From Auanema rhodensis (Eukaryota > Nematoda > Chromadorea > Rhabditida > Rhabditidae), in contig OZ059899.1 in assembly GCA_964057225.1 (NCBI GenBank), positions 12,090,001 through 12,154,000 on the forward strand: a stretch of DNA of 64,000 nucleotides, given 5' to 3'. Shown here piece after piece: positions 1 to 12,420 of this stretch. The translations under genes and the position numbers were made by a program. Every line of letters begins with the position of its first letter. Positions within the stretch are counted from its first letter, which is position 1. The notes below the pieces were generated by a model that worked only from the letters and a program-made list of their open reading frames with translations, ran no database searches and was not told the origin of the DNA.

Positions 1-649
1 GCATGTTGTTTGATGATCAAAAATTTTTATGTCAAATATGTCAATGAAGAACTGAATTTAACATTTAAACTTTCTAGGAGCTATAAACGTATGTGCTAAA
101 AAAGCTACTGATGAGAACAGGTTCTATAGCTACTATGTACTACTGTTTCTCTTGACTATATTCATAGTAAACATTATATATAATATATTTTTCATTATAT
201 TGCAAATAAAGAGAACTAATATTTCAAAATATAGTAGGGTTTTACGCATATAATATAATTATTTGTATGTAGATATTAAAATTATTATTTTTATAATATC
301 TCATTCGTTTACAAGATTGTCTTATAACCTTTCTGTCTTTCGTTTTTCAACAGAATGAACTATCTATTTCAAATGTCAGCTGAAAAGCATGAGTCAGCTC
401 GGTAGCATTGAGTGATTTCAAACAATGTTGAAAAAACGATGCGAAATGGCTAGTTCAACGTCAACAAGACAGACAAGCTTTGGTAAAAAACGAACGTTTG
501 AATCTAAATGCTATTCGCTGTTCTAGGATCACTTTAAATTATCATCACTTGTACGACAAATGACAAAAACGAACCATCTTGTTCAAATTACGTGAAGAAA
601 AAAAGTGAACGAGAATGAATGAAATGAAGAAATCATAGATCAAACTAAC
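1..649. other. AT-rich stretch, probably an intron of the nesprin gene
   Basis: The last recognisable nesprin exon in the window ends at 650 with a GT donor on the minus strand. Below it I find no acceptor-bounded open frame on that strand. The sequence is AT-rich with runs such as tatataatata near 175-190. It is most simply part of a large intron, with the rest of the gene beyond the left edge. I see nothing else in it. Confidence 0.5.
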
Positions 650-3600
650 CCTGCCTAACTGGAGAGCCTTTTTCCGTAGTTTATCCATGCGATGTTGCAT
701 GGCAATTCGTGCCGATGTAGAAAGCATTGGAGCCAGCCGATCAGCAGTAGCTTCCAAGCTTCTAATATCGGTACCATAATCTATAAATGAAGAATGATTA
801 TCAACAGATCAGATTGATATTTTCAAATTACCAAGTAAAGTATTTGTGTTTGAATCAAAACCTTCATCTGCAAGCTTTTCTAATCGTACAATTTCATCTT
901 CCCATTGACACCAAAGTGTTTTCAATGTCAAAAGTTGAGAATGTAAAGCATCAAACTTATTCATGGTTGTTTCTATTCGATTATGACTTGCAAGAATAAG
1001 GTTATCGCCATCTAATTTGGTTTCTGAAACAACAAGCATCATATGTGAACAGTGGAACTCAATCTAAACCTGGAGAAGCGCTAATAGTTTTCTGAAGATG
1101 ATCCACATATTTTTCACACCGGGCTTGTGGATTTTCTGCATGAACTTGCTGATACTCTTTGATCCACCGGGATAATAAAGCAATACTATCAGCACAACTG
1201 TTAAATAAAAAAAATAAATAAATTGAAATATATTCCAAATATAAACCTCCATTGATCCATTTTCTTCTCAATATCTACTAAATATGCCAATAAAATATAA
1301 TGTGATAATAAAATTCTGATTGTAGCGAGGCGAATAGGAGCTTCTTCCGATAGAGTCTTTAATCGTGCTCTTAAAGGTTCAACAAACTCTGGAGCTACTG
1401 GTCTACCGCTGAGACCTCCCTTCTATAAAATAAAAATGAAACATATAAGATTTATAATATATAACAGACCTCTGCGGCAGCTCGTAATTCTTCTCGTTTG
1501 CTGTCCAAAATAACGAAATGACTCTACAATTTATAAGCGATGATATATGAAAGAATTCTCTATGCTTACTGTATGATCAGCTAATAATTTCTGAAGTTGA
1601 GAAACACATTTAGTTGGATCATCTATGGGCAAGTCTAATGGCTGAGTAATGAGTAGCTGGCTGTCGGCTGTCCATTGTGATAGACTAGCAAACGGTTCAG
1701 GTAGTGTTCTTTCGAAGCGAGCAGTAGCACTTTCTAGTTGCAGACGAATAATATCCCATCTAGAAGTAAAGTATATATTAAATATAAATAATATAATTAT
1801 ACTTTTTATCGATATCAGCTAATTCTTGTACAGTAAAATTCATTCGGCTACTCATAATGGTACTAAACAGACTACGATATTCAACGAATTCTTTGCGAAC
1901 ACGGAAAAACACCTGAAACATTACATATTTTTAGGATTCATGTGAAACTGTAGAACTTATGACAACAAAGAGGAAACAATGCTCACCTGTTGCTGTTCGT
2001 TTCTTAGATCCATCAAACTCGTTACATTCAACCATTCAATAAACTTGCTATGCTCTTCGGAATGTTCATCTTCCATTGGCTTTTGCTCTCCAAATGTATG
2101 TACAAATTGAGACACATAAGTAATAATAGATCTTTTATCTGGCTTTTCGCATAATACATCATCGACCTGAATGAATTTATAAGATTCATAATCACATTAA
2201 TTATCACAAAAGAAAGATAGGATTCTGATTATTACCTCAAGTAATTTCCTAATGCCCAAATGACGGTGAGCCATTTCAAAAGCATTTTCCAAATTTTCTC
2301 TTGGATGTGCTTGCTTGACACGTCTCATATCAATAACATCCGGTCGCCATCTAATAATCTTTCGTGTAAGTAACATTGAAAGAAGATTATTGTTTACCTA
2401 TGTACTAATGCATTGAACATAACACCATCTTTCCAGCCTTTATCCATATTTTCAACCTTTTCTCCAATATGACTGTAAAAATGCCAATTAAACTGAAGAA
2501 CAGTTTTCCTCATATGACATAAGAATTTAATTTTTGTATCCCTTCACACATTTCTGTTTTGAAAATTCTATACAATCTGCTCTATTATCGCTACTAATTA
2601 ACGATCTGACAGATGTTTGCAAGTGTTAGCATCTCGTAAAATTGCTTCAATAGCATACGAGCATAGCCTGATAGCATAATCAGTAACATAATTTCATAAG
2701 CGATTTCAAATTGATATAGAAATAACTACTCACCTTGTCACTTCAGCATTAATCCATCTCAACATTACTTGTTCCACAGAAGACTTGAACTGTTTCATAG
2801 ATACCCGTTGTGGTTCTTTGGTTGAGGGAGAATTAGATGAGCTTGGCAAGAAAGATAATATTCGCTGTTTGAAGGGACTTCTGCTAGGAGTAACCGGGCG
2901 AGAAGAAGTTGGAGCAGACGTTGATGGAGGACATGGAGTTACAGATCGTGAAGATGAAGCTGATGTAGACTGAATAGCAGCAGAAGTGGTAGCTCCCCAA
3001 CCCCACTCGCGCAATAAAGCAATATTTGTTTCAATCTGAAACTTTTGTTTATCAGAAATCCATTCATGTATTGGGATGAGTACCTGGAAATGCAATATAA
3101 TTTGCCAAATAAGTCCAAGAACAATGTGTGGATTTCCATTAGCAATATCAGCTGCATTATTATTAATAAGCTCCAAGCCTCGTCTTCGAAGAACCGTCAA
3201 AGCAGTAGTCAAATTAGCTATATGATGAACCCGTTTTGATACTCGAGCTTTGTTGATAGGCTGAAAAAAAAGATTTTCCAATGTGTATGATTTTGTATTG
3301 ATTTCTATATGTTATAATCAATATAAATATATATTTTTCTTTTTATTTGACATATTTCCTATTCGTATTTCAACTTTTGCTATTATTTAACAAAAATATT
3401 CTATTTGTATATATGTATATGTATATTTTATATTTTATATTGTAAATGATAAATAATAAAATGCTCGACCCCAAAACGCAATCAATCACTCTTTAAACCA
3501 AGTCAACTCCGTATGAATTTACGCGGATTATGCATGAAATCCCTACAATGAATGAGAAGAAATATTGATTCAATTCATTCAAGCATATGAATAGTAAGCT

Positions 3601-6600
3601 ACAGGTCTGAATTTTACCATTAATTATGCTAAATGAGTAGATGAATCAATTAGATAGACGTTGACTATATTATATTCTTCTTATATTCTATTGTATATTC
3701 ATATAAGATCATATTTATAGAAAATAATTGTCGAAAGATGATATCAATATGAAAACATTTCCTCTCTTCCTTGTAATCTATATAAAACATGCGAAAACGC
3801 ACAAAGCAGCAGTGGCGTCAGGTTTTGGTCTCACTCAATAGCAACAATGGTGTTCATATATACATACAGCCAGCTACACATGCACACATAAAATTCAGGA
3901 GAAAGCAGAAGAGTCAAAACCTTGGAAGAGAATGAGAGTGAAAGAGAGGCAGAAGGAGAGGATGAAGAGCAGACCTAATTAAATAACAAGGAAAAATGAA
4001 GCAACTGATTAATATAGCAATAAAAAATTGAAACGGACGCCTAAATTGCTACAAAAACGAAAAAATATTAAGTTAACCCTCTTCAAAGTATTCTCATAGA
4101 AAGAACTAGCCATTATGTTCACTAATTCTTCTTAACCTTTAGTATTTATTCGTTAATATGATATGTTGATCTCATATAAGTTTCACGAAAATGGGTAAAA
4201 TGAAGGAAAGAAGAGGGAAAAGGAATTATTACCATTAGTAATATATAAAATATGAATAAACATAATAAAATGTATGTTAATATTGTATTTTATACATTCT
4301 ATTAGTCAGCTTTTATGACTTCCTTCTATATGTTATAGCTATTGTGTGTGTGTGTGTGAAAAGAAGAAACATTTTCGACAATAATCGCAAATAATTCTGT
4401 AAGTTTTCTTCAATTTCGATTTCAATAATGATTGAGAAGAGATAAAGTGAGAGTTTTTACACTTTTCAGTTTCTATAAGAAAACACCCACATGCCATTCA
4501 AAATTCCATCAGACGGCTCACAAAATAAGCTAAATAGTATATATACATCTATATAGATAATTTATCATATATTATATATTATATATAGATATAGATAATA
4601 TAAGTAAGTAGCAATGAGCTGGCACTTTCAGTCCGCTTCCTATCAAAACTATTTATCTCGATTCTTGGTCGAGGTCAAGCCAACATAGGAACCGTCGTCT
4701 GTATATACATATAACCAATAAGGACTCTATCTCAAGATTCCGACATTAAATACATAATGTTGTTATCTATTAGCAATTTAACACAACAACTGAATGAAAC
4801 ATATTCACTACACTTGTAGATGTTTGATATTTAACAAAACAACACAAGCTATGTAATAAGCTTTTCAATTGATATAGACTATATAATCATATTAATATGA
4901 TAACAGTATACTTTTAATAATGCCATTAAACATATTGATTTGTTTTATATTTGTGTAGAGAAAACTATGGAATATAGCAATCTTCCTCCTCAAACCTCGA
5001 TGAATGAATTCACAATTCCAGTGTCGAATTTCTTGTAGGAAAAGACAACACACTTATCGGTTGGTATGAATGAAAGAGAAAGGAAGGCTTGGTCGAAAAC
5101 CTCTATCAAGCACAAAAGAAATGATACTATATTTTAGCTTAATTTGCTCATAAGCTCAGGAAACACTTATAGTGACATTGTCCGCAAGCTATGTACATCA
5201 GAAGAAAGTCACACAAAAGCTAGTTCTGTTCTCGGAGCTTCTACATGAAACTAAGAAATGATTCTCACAGGATTAAACAAAACATTCTCATTGATTTTTT
5301 TCTTTAAAATCATCACTTCCAAGTTTTGTCAAAGCGAAATGGAGTCTAATAAGAGGTTTAACCTTCGGTTAGGCGGTGATTTAGATATGTTGGTCTCATC
5401 TAACCGATAAAAAACTAGGCGCACTCGTAAGAGGGATATAAGATGTTAATCGAATGCGTACACAAATAATCTGACCATTCTCAAGTACTCTTTAAACTTT
5501 TACTTCTCTCCACTTATATCCATATAAAGAATCAGTTTCTTGATAAGTTATTCTTATTATTTGAAACAAATGAAATACAGGTCAAATTATTTGCAAGCCA
5601 GATAAGAGCAGAGTACTGTCAGAATCGTTTATCAGATGCAAATCGTTTAGATAAGGCTACTATTCAAGCATTTTGTTATAGTCAAATAAAATTTGAAAGA
5701 ATCAGCAAATCAGTTGAACAGTCGTCTTTTTATAGCAAAATGAGTGTTTAGGGGTGGGATGGAAATAGTTGAGATGAGCATTAGTAGCCTCTATGAGATG
5801 ATTTCAAATCTGTTTTATAAACGAACACTCGTTCTCTACTGGATTGTGTATATTATAAACAATATAGATATAAGTCAATTGAAGATATTTCCTAATCTAT
5901 TACTAAGTACATCTTAGGCTAGGATATTCCCGGAACAACAGAGATAATCTAAAGTGATGAGACAACACACGCTCCATCAGATTCATCATTTGAGACATAC
6001 AAAGAAAGGGAGGTCAATTAAAAATGGCATGTAGTATAGAGGACTAAAAAGGAAATAGAAAAGTGGAATTATCATAACAAAAGATTTGCAAAGATGAAGA
6101 GCTAGTTAAGGCAAGGTCTTCCTTCTACAAAATATTTCTCACGGAATATAGCAGATAGAGAATACTAGTAGTAATATAATAGTTCCGAATAGAATAGATA
6201 TTGAATAGATTTTTGAACATAAAGTAAAGTAAAACTAACCAAAGCTTCACCAGTAAGAACTTCAATCAAATGGCACAGTAACACACCGTCTTTAATATCT
6301 TCATATAAATCATTAATTTTGCCAGATGAGCTATGCTATAATACGAAAAACATTAAGATATGGTCTTATTTGGCATGATTCACCTCTTCCAGATGGAAAT
6401 TCATCCATTTGGTGAACGTGTTCTTCTGTGCACGTTCATCTTCATCTGAAATATTTTGGAAATAAGAAAGAGAATACTAATAAATTTCAATGTTCGCCCT
6501 CAGGTGTAATATTAGATCTAACAAGGTAATTTGTTGAAAATATTTATGTGAATATACTTGCCCATGGATGTAACTGAGTCAAGGTGATTTTCACTCAAGT

Positions 6601-6696
6601 TCTGTTATCACTGATAATTCATTGAATTAATTAAAGCTTACGTTTTGGGGGTCTGAAGCAAACACAGCATGTTCGTGCTGGAGGCGAGCGCGACAT
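650..6696 (-). CDS. anc-1: Nesprin/ANC-1-type giant actin-binding protein, N-terminal part (3' end outside window)
   Basis: Nesprins tie actin to the outer nuclear membrane and anchor nuclei. Fifteen phase-consistent exons: 6696-6642, 6445-6384, 6335-6240, 3260-3084, 3035-2734, 2472-2398, 2350-2236, 2166-1987, 1912-1803, 1759-1570, 1523-1470, 1422-1247, 1197-1070, 1023-832, 780-650, giving about 681 residues with no stop. Residues about 20-130 are a CH domain (motifs FTKWMNFHL, DLYEDIKDG, LGLIWQIILHFQ). A Ser/Pro-rich linker of roughly 80 residues follows, then a second CH domain (KGWKDGVMFNALVH, RWRPDVID, ENLENAFEMAHRHLGI, RSIITYVSQF), then helical spectrin-like sequence. The linker between the CH domains and the end of CH2 resemble SYNE/MSP-300/ANC-1 more than dystrophin or spectraplakin. 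The start is the ATG at 6696, preceded in frame by a stop. One intron (6239-3261) is about 3 kb; most others are under 300 bases. The KASH end lies off the window. Confidence 0.85.
3261..6239 (-). other. Long intron splitting the first CH domain of nesprin
   Basis: This 2,979-base intron lies between exons encoding the two halves of CH1. It is AT-rich and holds a GT run at 4343-4358, an AT-rich palindromic patch near 4537-4605, and a short inverted repeat (taacc ttc ggtta) near 5361-5373. I found no convincing nested gene on either strand. Its size contrasts with the 45-60 base introns elsewhere in the window, so it may carry regulatory sequence. Confidence 0.6.
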
Positions 6697-6706
6697 TTAG
6701 ACGACT

Positions 6707-6766
6707 GACGGAAAAACCCGCCCCTGCGTGCCTTCCCCCCCACAACACGGTCCCTAGAGCCGGGAA
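6707..6766. promoter_or_regulatory. GC-rich promoter-like island upstream of nesprin
   Basis: Directly upstream of the nesprin start codon (6696) the composition changes sharply to GC-rich, with a CCCGCCCC box at about 6717 and a CCCCCCCC run near 6735. The surrounding sequence is about two-thirds AT. The position just 5' of the first codon suggests a core promoter or a 5' leader. Similar CCGCCC boxes lie near the starts of several other genes in the window. Confidence 0.45.
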
Positions 6767-7157
6767 ATATTAAGAGATAGAGAGAGAGAGAATGAAAGGG
6801 GTTTGGCCGAGAGAGGAATGAGATAGACAGGAGAAACCAGACGGCTTGGTAAGGCCGGAGGTTAACCTCATATAAGGGTCACAGATAGTACGTGGCATTC
6901 GGAGCATACAGAGAAGAGTTAAGTAGAGAGAGAACGAATCTGGACCAAATAAGTGTCCTATAGATGCATGATGACAAAAGTGGAAATGAAAGGACCATAC
7001 AACATGCACCCATTCACCATCCAGAGCATGACTGAACCGTATTATTAAGTTTCGAACAGTTCAGAAAAATCTTGAATGGAGGAATAAAGAACTATTTCTC
7101 AGTAGAGTAGTAAACGAATAAATTTCCAAAAAATAAAAAGAAATAAGCTTAACTTAC
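6767..7157. other. Spacer between nesprin promoter and orphan exons
   Basis: This 391-base stretch has a GA-rich patch (about 6777-6792) and moderate GC content. The minus-strand open frame through 6770-7009 is Leu/Phe/His-rich and lacks splice sites that would join it to neighbouring exons, so I do not call it coding. Confidence 0.4.
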
Positions 7158-7309
7158 CGAAATGTGTGAATCTGAGTCCAAAAAACGACATTCTTGTACT
7201 AAACGTTCAAATGGGCGTTCGTTTATAATGAAATCTTTCTCAAGTTGAATAACTAGATGAGATACTAAAAATGGTTAGTATCTCTTACTAGCTTCACTGT
7301 TTTCGTATT
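7158..7309 (-). CDS. Two orphan coding-like exons, gene unassigned
   Basis: A 21-base exon (7309-7289) and a 95-base exon (7252-7158) are each flanked by an AG acceptor and a GT donor (GTAAGA and GTAAGT). They join in phase across a 36-base intron, giving an open frame that contains IIQLEKDFIINERPFERLVQ and then ECRFLDSDSHIS. The composition (charged, amphipathic) looks like real protein. The downstream phase (0) does not match nesprin exon 2, which needs one preceding base, so they are not simply an upstream nesprin exon unless another exon intervenes. They could be an alternative nesprin 5' end, part of a separate gene, or decayed exons. I do not recognise the family. Confidence 0.4.
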
Positions 7310-10300
7310 CTGAAATATATATTTATGAGTTTTTTTCTAAACTATAAACATATTATAAGTTATAAATTTCAATATTATTAACGAAACTAGGCATAATAAC
7401 TAAAAAGCAATTTGAATCATTCATATAAATAAAGTAACAAAGTTTAAACAGAATTTTAGAATTTTAAATAAGTAAAGTTGTGTCAAACGAATATAAAAAT
7501 GCAGAAAAATAATGTAAGTTAAAGAGAACATGATAGATGATTTAGAATTAAACTTAAATAATTTTAAAGTTTTTTATATAAACAGAAGCATTATTTTATA
7601 TTTTGTTGTTTTGTTTAGCAGTGACATGTGCTTCAACCAAACAACATTTTGCCTTCCATGGGAGCCGATCAATTTTGCGACGCATACACGAACATAGATA
7701 ATTAGATGGCACAAATAGAAATATAAAGAATAACGAGTAAATGTAGTGAATAAAGACAACTCAAAGAATAATCTCATTCATTTTCGAAAAAAGAAAGAAA
7801 AAGATTTCATAGTTTTAGGTGTGTATTTAAATTTCAAGGAAGCAAAATCAATACTCAACAAGCGAGCTCATATACATTCAAGCCTAGCATGATATACACA
7901 TGCAAACAAGCAAATAATTGAAATAAATGAGAAACAGAAAATATTTTGATGCACATAACAATCAAATCTTTTCAAAATAGAATAGAGAAATAAAAAAAAA
8001 GAAAACAGGGTTCAAGTATGAAATGTAAACAACCAATTTCAGCTGATAATAGAAACACAATAAATGAAAAACTAGGTGCTGTTTTGCGTTACGTGAAAAT
8101 TACGTGGAAAATAAATAAATTTAAATATGCTAATTGCATGGAAATTAATGTTGTTTTTAAGTGATTTTATATGATTTGAACGTCATATAAGACAAGAACA
8201 CATGTCTTAATACAGCTGTAACTGATTTTAAGCAGCAAAATGAGTCTTTGTCTTCGATTATAGCAATCTTTGACATCAGCAGCGAGACTAATTCAGTTGC
8301 TAAACATTGTCTTTCAACAAGAAGAAGAGGAACAGATTAAATATTGCGGCAGTAAGACATCTTGTTCATTACAAAACTAACCGAATCTTCATCATCTCTT
8401 CAATTTCTAAGCTTAATTCATCACACATTTTTTTCGCAAAGCGTTGGCGGAGCACTTCTGGACAACTCAACTTTTTGCTTAAAATACAGTAACAGGTTGT
8501 AATGTGATATGTTTCTCAATATCATATAGATATAAATAAACTTAATATGTATATATTCATAAAGAGCATAAAAATGATACTGTAATCATATGATTTTAAT
8601 AATATTAAAGCGATAATATACTATTATTGTACAAATAAATTAGATAGATATATTCACATAAATATAGTATATAAAAGTTATTTTTTGAAAATTAATTTAG
8701 AATAGGATGGGTAATGCTGCTGAATATGCATAATAATGATAAATTTCACTTTTGCATTGATACTCTCGTACACAGGCGTGATCAAAGGAAATAGCAGGGG
8801 GGCAAGCCAGCTGCCGCGTGAAAGTTTCAAATGTTTGCACAAACGACTGGCCGCTGCAAAAACCGGTCGAGGATTTCAATTTCAGAATAAGAGAATTGCC
8901 CTTATTTGGAATAATTTCATTTGGAAGTGATGAGCAGCAAATAAAAAAGTGACAAAAACCATTTGATATACGCTTGAGTGATTGTGGTAGCAAAATCAAC
9001 TATACATGGAGCACAAAATGTATTTGCGGAAGTACTTTGAAACGGAAGAAACTCTGTTAAAGCTACAGATTAAAACTGGAACAAGACGTTACAGAAGAGA
9101 AAATCTGATTGATTAGCAGCGTTTTTAGGAAGAAATTGTGAGAAATGAAATCTCGATTACCGTCAAAAGTAATGGAACAAATATTTCATTAAAACTACTG
9201 ATTGTCGTCATTCTTTGATGTGTGAAAAATGAATGATAATAAAAGTTGTGATATTCAATCATGAATTACCTGACTTAGATAAATGGTTACTACATAAAAT
9301 ACTAGATGGAATCGATGTTACAGCCTTAGATTGAAGAATAGTAAAAATTATCAAATATTAGATAGAGAAAGAGAGCTAAATGTAAAAGACAACTCAAGAT
9401 GATTGTTGTATTGAGATGGGCAAACGTTGAAAACAAGAAAGACATTGAGATAGACAAGCAAATAAAGCTGAATTTATGAGAAAAATAGAAGAAAAAACAG
9501 TTATCACGTAGGTGTTTACGGTGGCGAGCATATGCAATAACCGTTGTACACTGATAATTTACGTGTCTAACACTAAAAGAAAAGACCATAAAAGGTGATC
9601 GCTTGGAACAATTAAAATTAATTAATTTCAAATGTTTTCTTATAGAAATATATTTATTTTAAAAAAAAATGCATTTGATCATATTTATTAGAATGTCTTA
9701 TACAATTTTATGAGAGTTTTCTGTAAATTTTATGATCAACTTCCGGAAATGATGAGAGTGCTGAATTGTGTTCTTATCAACAATTCTTGAAATAATTTAG
9801 CTTTAATAGATGAACCAATATGACGCTACTAATACGTAATCCGATAAAGAAAATTGAAAATAATGCAAAATTTCGAGAAAAGAAAATGAGGGGTGGGTGC
9901 CAAATGACTGCTGAATACATACAACTGAAGAAACAGTTTTAACGGATTGAGAAAGGTGAAAAAATTCATTTCTATGTACTAGAATGTTTTCTTATCGTAT
10001 TTAACTCGACAATGACAAAGTCATATACGTAAATAAAAGAAATTTTGAGTAAATAACGAAAATCAGTTTTATGATCATGCCGGATGACGAAGGAAGACAT
10101 AACAAAAAAGCCAGAATATGTGTATTTTCAACGAAATTTTTGAGAAAAAAAATATAAATAAAATTATATTCATAGTGTAATAAAACTAAACACTTTACTT
10201 CATTATGGAAAAACTGTTTAATGAAATAGAAAAAAAGGATAAGTTTGAAAGGGGACATACGTCGAGAAAAAAAGAATTAGTTGACAAAGATAACGATATG

Positions 10301-12420
10301 ATGATTCATTAGTGTGTTAAATTATTTTATTTCATCGGATAGCTTTTGTTGCTGACTATCACATAAAATATAAATTTAGAAATCAGGCAATTAACGAGCA
10401 AAGAAGATTTGATCAAGTATACAAAGACAAGATGACCGTCAGACAAGACAGGAAGAGAGAGAGGAAATATACAGAACACACTAGAATCGTTTTCTTCTCA
10501 CATCTATAAAAACGCGCACGAAATGAAAGAGAAAGAAAGGAGGATGTCCTTGGAGTTAAGACCTGAATAATTTTACAAACAGTTTAAATGTGTTATGTTA
10601 TTTAGACAATAAGAGCCGGTATAACAGTAGTAGTTTTGATAACAATTTACAAACAATATTACAAACAGAGTTATAAACAAATTTACGAACAAGGTAGCAT
10701 TCGAAGATTTTAAGATATAAGAAAGAAAGCATAATATGAAAGTAATATATGGTTTCTACGTTTGTATGTGCTATGATAATATTATATAATAAGAATCAAT
10801 GCAACCACCTAATATAAAGGAAATAGAAGACTGTTCAATTTCATCTTTCAAAAGTTTTTAAAGACAGTATGTTTCAAATAATTCAGAAGGTTCATTGAAG
10901 AACGATGAAAAGATATAAATAATTCCATTTGGATACCAGATGCGCGATATTCTAGCTAGCAATAAACTAGGCAATGTAACGGATTGTAGATACATCTGAT
11001 TGCTCATCATTCTATCTATTTCAATGTATTTTTAACTCTTATTGTGTGTCATTTAAAGAAATATTTTTGAAGTGCTATTTCAATGTTTTCTTATCTTATA
11101 AATTATTTCGAAAAATTGCAATTATATTATATAACCTGAAACATTAAAATTTCTTTTCTTTTTCTGGAGCTATAAATAATAAATAGTTTAGTGTGGTGAC
11201 ATATGTATGTAGATAGATTCGAAATGATAATGAAAAAAAGATGTTTTTCGAAAACATTTTTTAACAAGGGTTTTCCTATGACAGTTCCAACATTAAGAAT
11301 AAATTATACGAAAATAACAAGATATTATAGCTCATCGTTACAGAAATATTCGAATCTATATATGCATGATGTAAAAGAATATTAAATATCTATTCAATCA
11401 ACAAAATGTGGAATAATACGAATTTTTAAAAAAAATAAAACGTTTAAACTGCATTCATTTGACTCTCTGAAAATTCTCATGAGATAAAAGAAACCAGATT
11501 TCTGGAAAGGACGAGAAACCTTCGCTGAGTAACAACAGTACAAGATGGTATGGCTGATGGCGGACAAAGCAAATTTGAAATAGACGATCAAAACATTCAT
11601 ACAAGAATTTTTGAATGAAAAGTTTGAATTGTGACAAAAATCGATTGGTAAAGGAGTTAGAAATTCGTTCTATTTATGTTTCCGTGTAGCAACCACCTAT
11701 TTATAGTTATAGAATAGAGATGATGGTCGATTCTATTGATGAGTAAGGTCAAATATAATAATATAAAGAATTTCAGGTTAGAAATTTCAGTAACAACAAA
11801 TGAAAAGCTTTCTATTTATTAACTAAATAACGAAAAGACACTAAAAGTTTCTTGAACCTCTTCAAAAACAAGATGTCTACAACAATTTAATTAACCAAAG
11901 CTACTCACAACACACGTCGATCATGGACTACATGATAGAAAACGTACAGAATAGTTGGCGCATATGTGGGAAAGATATCGAAAGGCAAGATATGGAATAC
12001 GTTTTTGATGTATATCTTCCTAGGATAAGCCATAAAAATATAATGACCTTCTCATGCACAACCACACATTATTGCCAAAAATCGAAATAGTTGAATGAAG
12101 GTCAGCCAACTTTATCATGTCTTACTTCTACTCTCCATTCATACATAATTTAAGAAAGTTCGTGCTTTTCAATAGTTTGTCTATGATAACTATAATCTAC
12201 TTTTCAACAATTCTCTTTAAATTTTATAAAAATCTGCATCTTTTTGATTAGGAATATCACGGCTACGTATGACTACGTATAGTTAAATAAAAAATTATTT
12301 TTGCTCCAAAATTTCTAAATTTGAGTTTGCTTGATCGTTCTTTTTTCTAATTAATGCTTTAACATATAGAAAATACATATATACTGTTTTTATAGGTAAT
12401 AGAATTAATTAGGTAGCGGT
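7310..12420. other. Gene-poor 5.1-kb region upstream of TyrRS
   Basis: AT-rich sequence between the minus-strand nesprin end and the plus-strand TyrRS gene. I see no exon chain. A local GC-richer patch at about 8770-8900 is open on both strands but unrecognised. A 55-codon frame occurs at 11923-12090 and is listed separately. Near 12396-12411 an acceptor-like tttttatag followed by aattaattag precedes the TyrRS start and could be a cis- or trans-splice site. Long-range control elements for nesprin may lie here, but nothing in the sequence proves it. Confidence 0.4.
11923..12090 (+). CDS. Possible small ORF, 55 residues
   Basis: An ATG-to-TAG frame of 55 codons starting MDYMIENVQNSWRICGKD. It stays open well upstream of the ATG and has balanced, charged composition, unlike the Phe/Leu/Ile-rich chance ORFs around it. 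No splice partner or family is recognised and it may be chance. It ends 330 bases before the TyrRS start codon on the same strand. Confidence 0.15.
   Translation: MDYMIENVQNSWRICGKDIERQDMEYVFDVYLPRISHKNIMTFSCTTTHYCQKSK

Noticed and set aside
2785-2973. Plus-strand ORF inside nesprin
   Set aside because: Antisense of the Ser/Pro-rich linker exon between the two CH domains.
8697-8999. Overlapping open frames on both strands around a GC-richer patch
   Set aside because: Neither frame resembles a family or has convincing splice sites. The GC patch is real but coding is not supported.
9326-9631. 101-codon minus-strand ORF
   Set aside because: Phe/His/Leu-rich, no family resemblance, no splice partners, in AT-rich gene-poor DNA.
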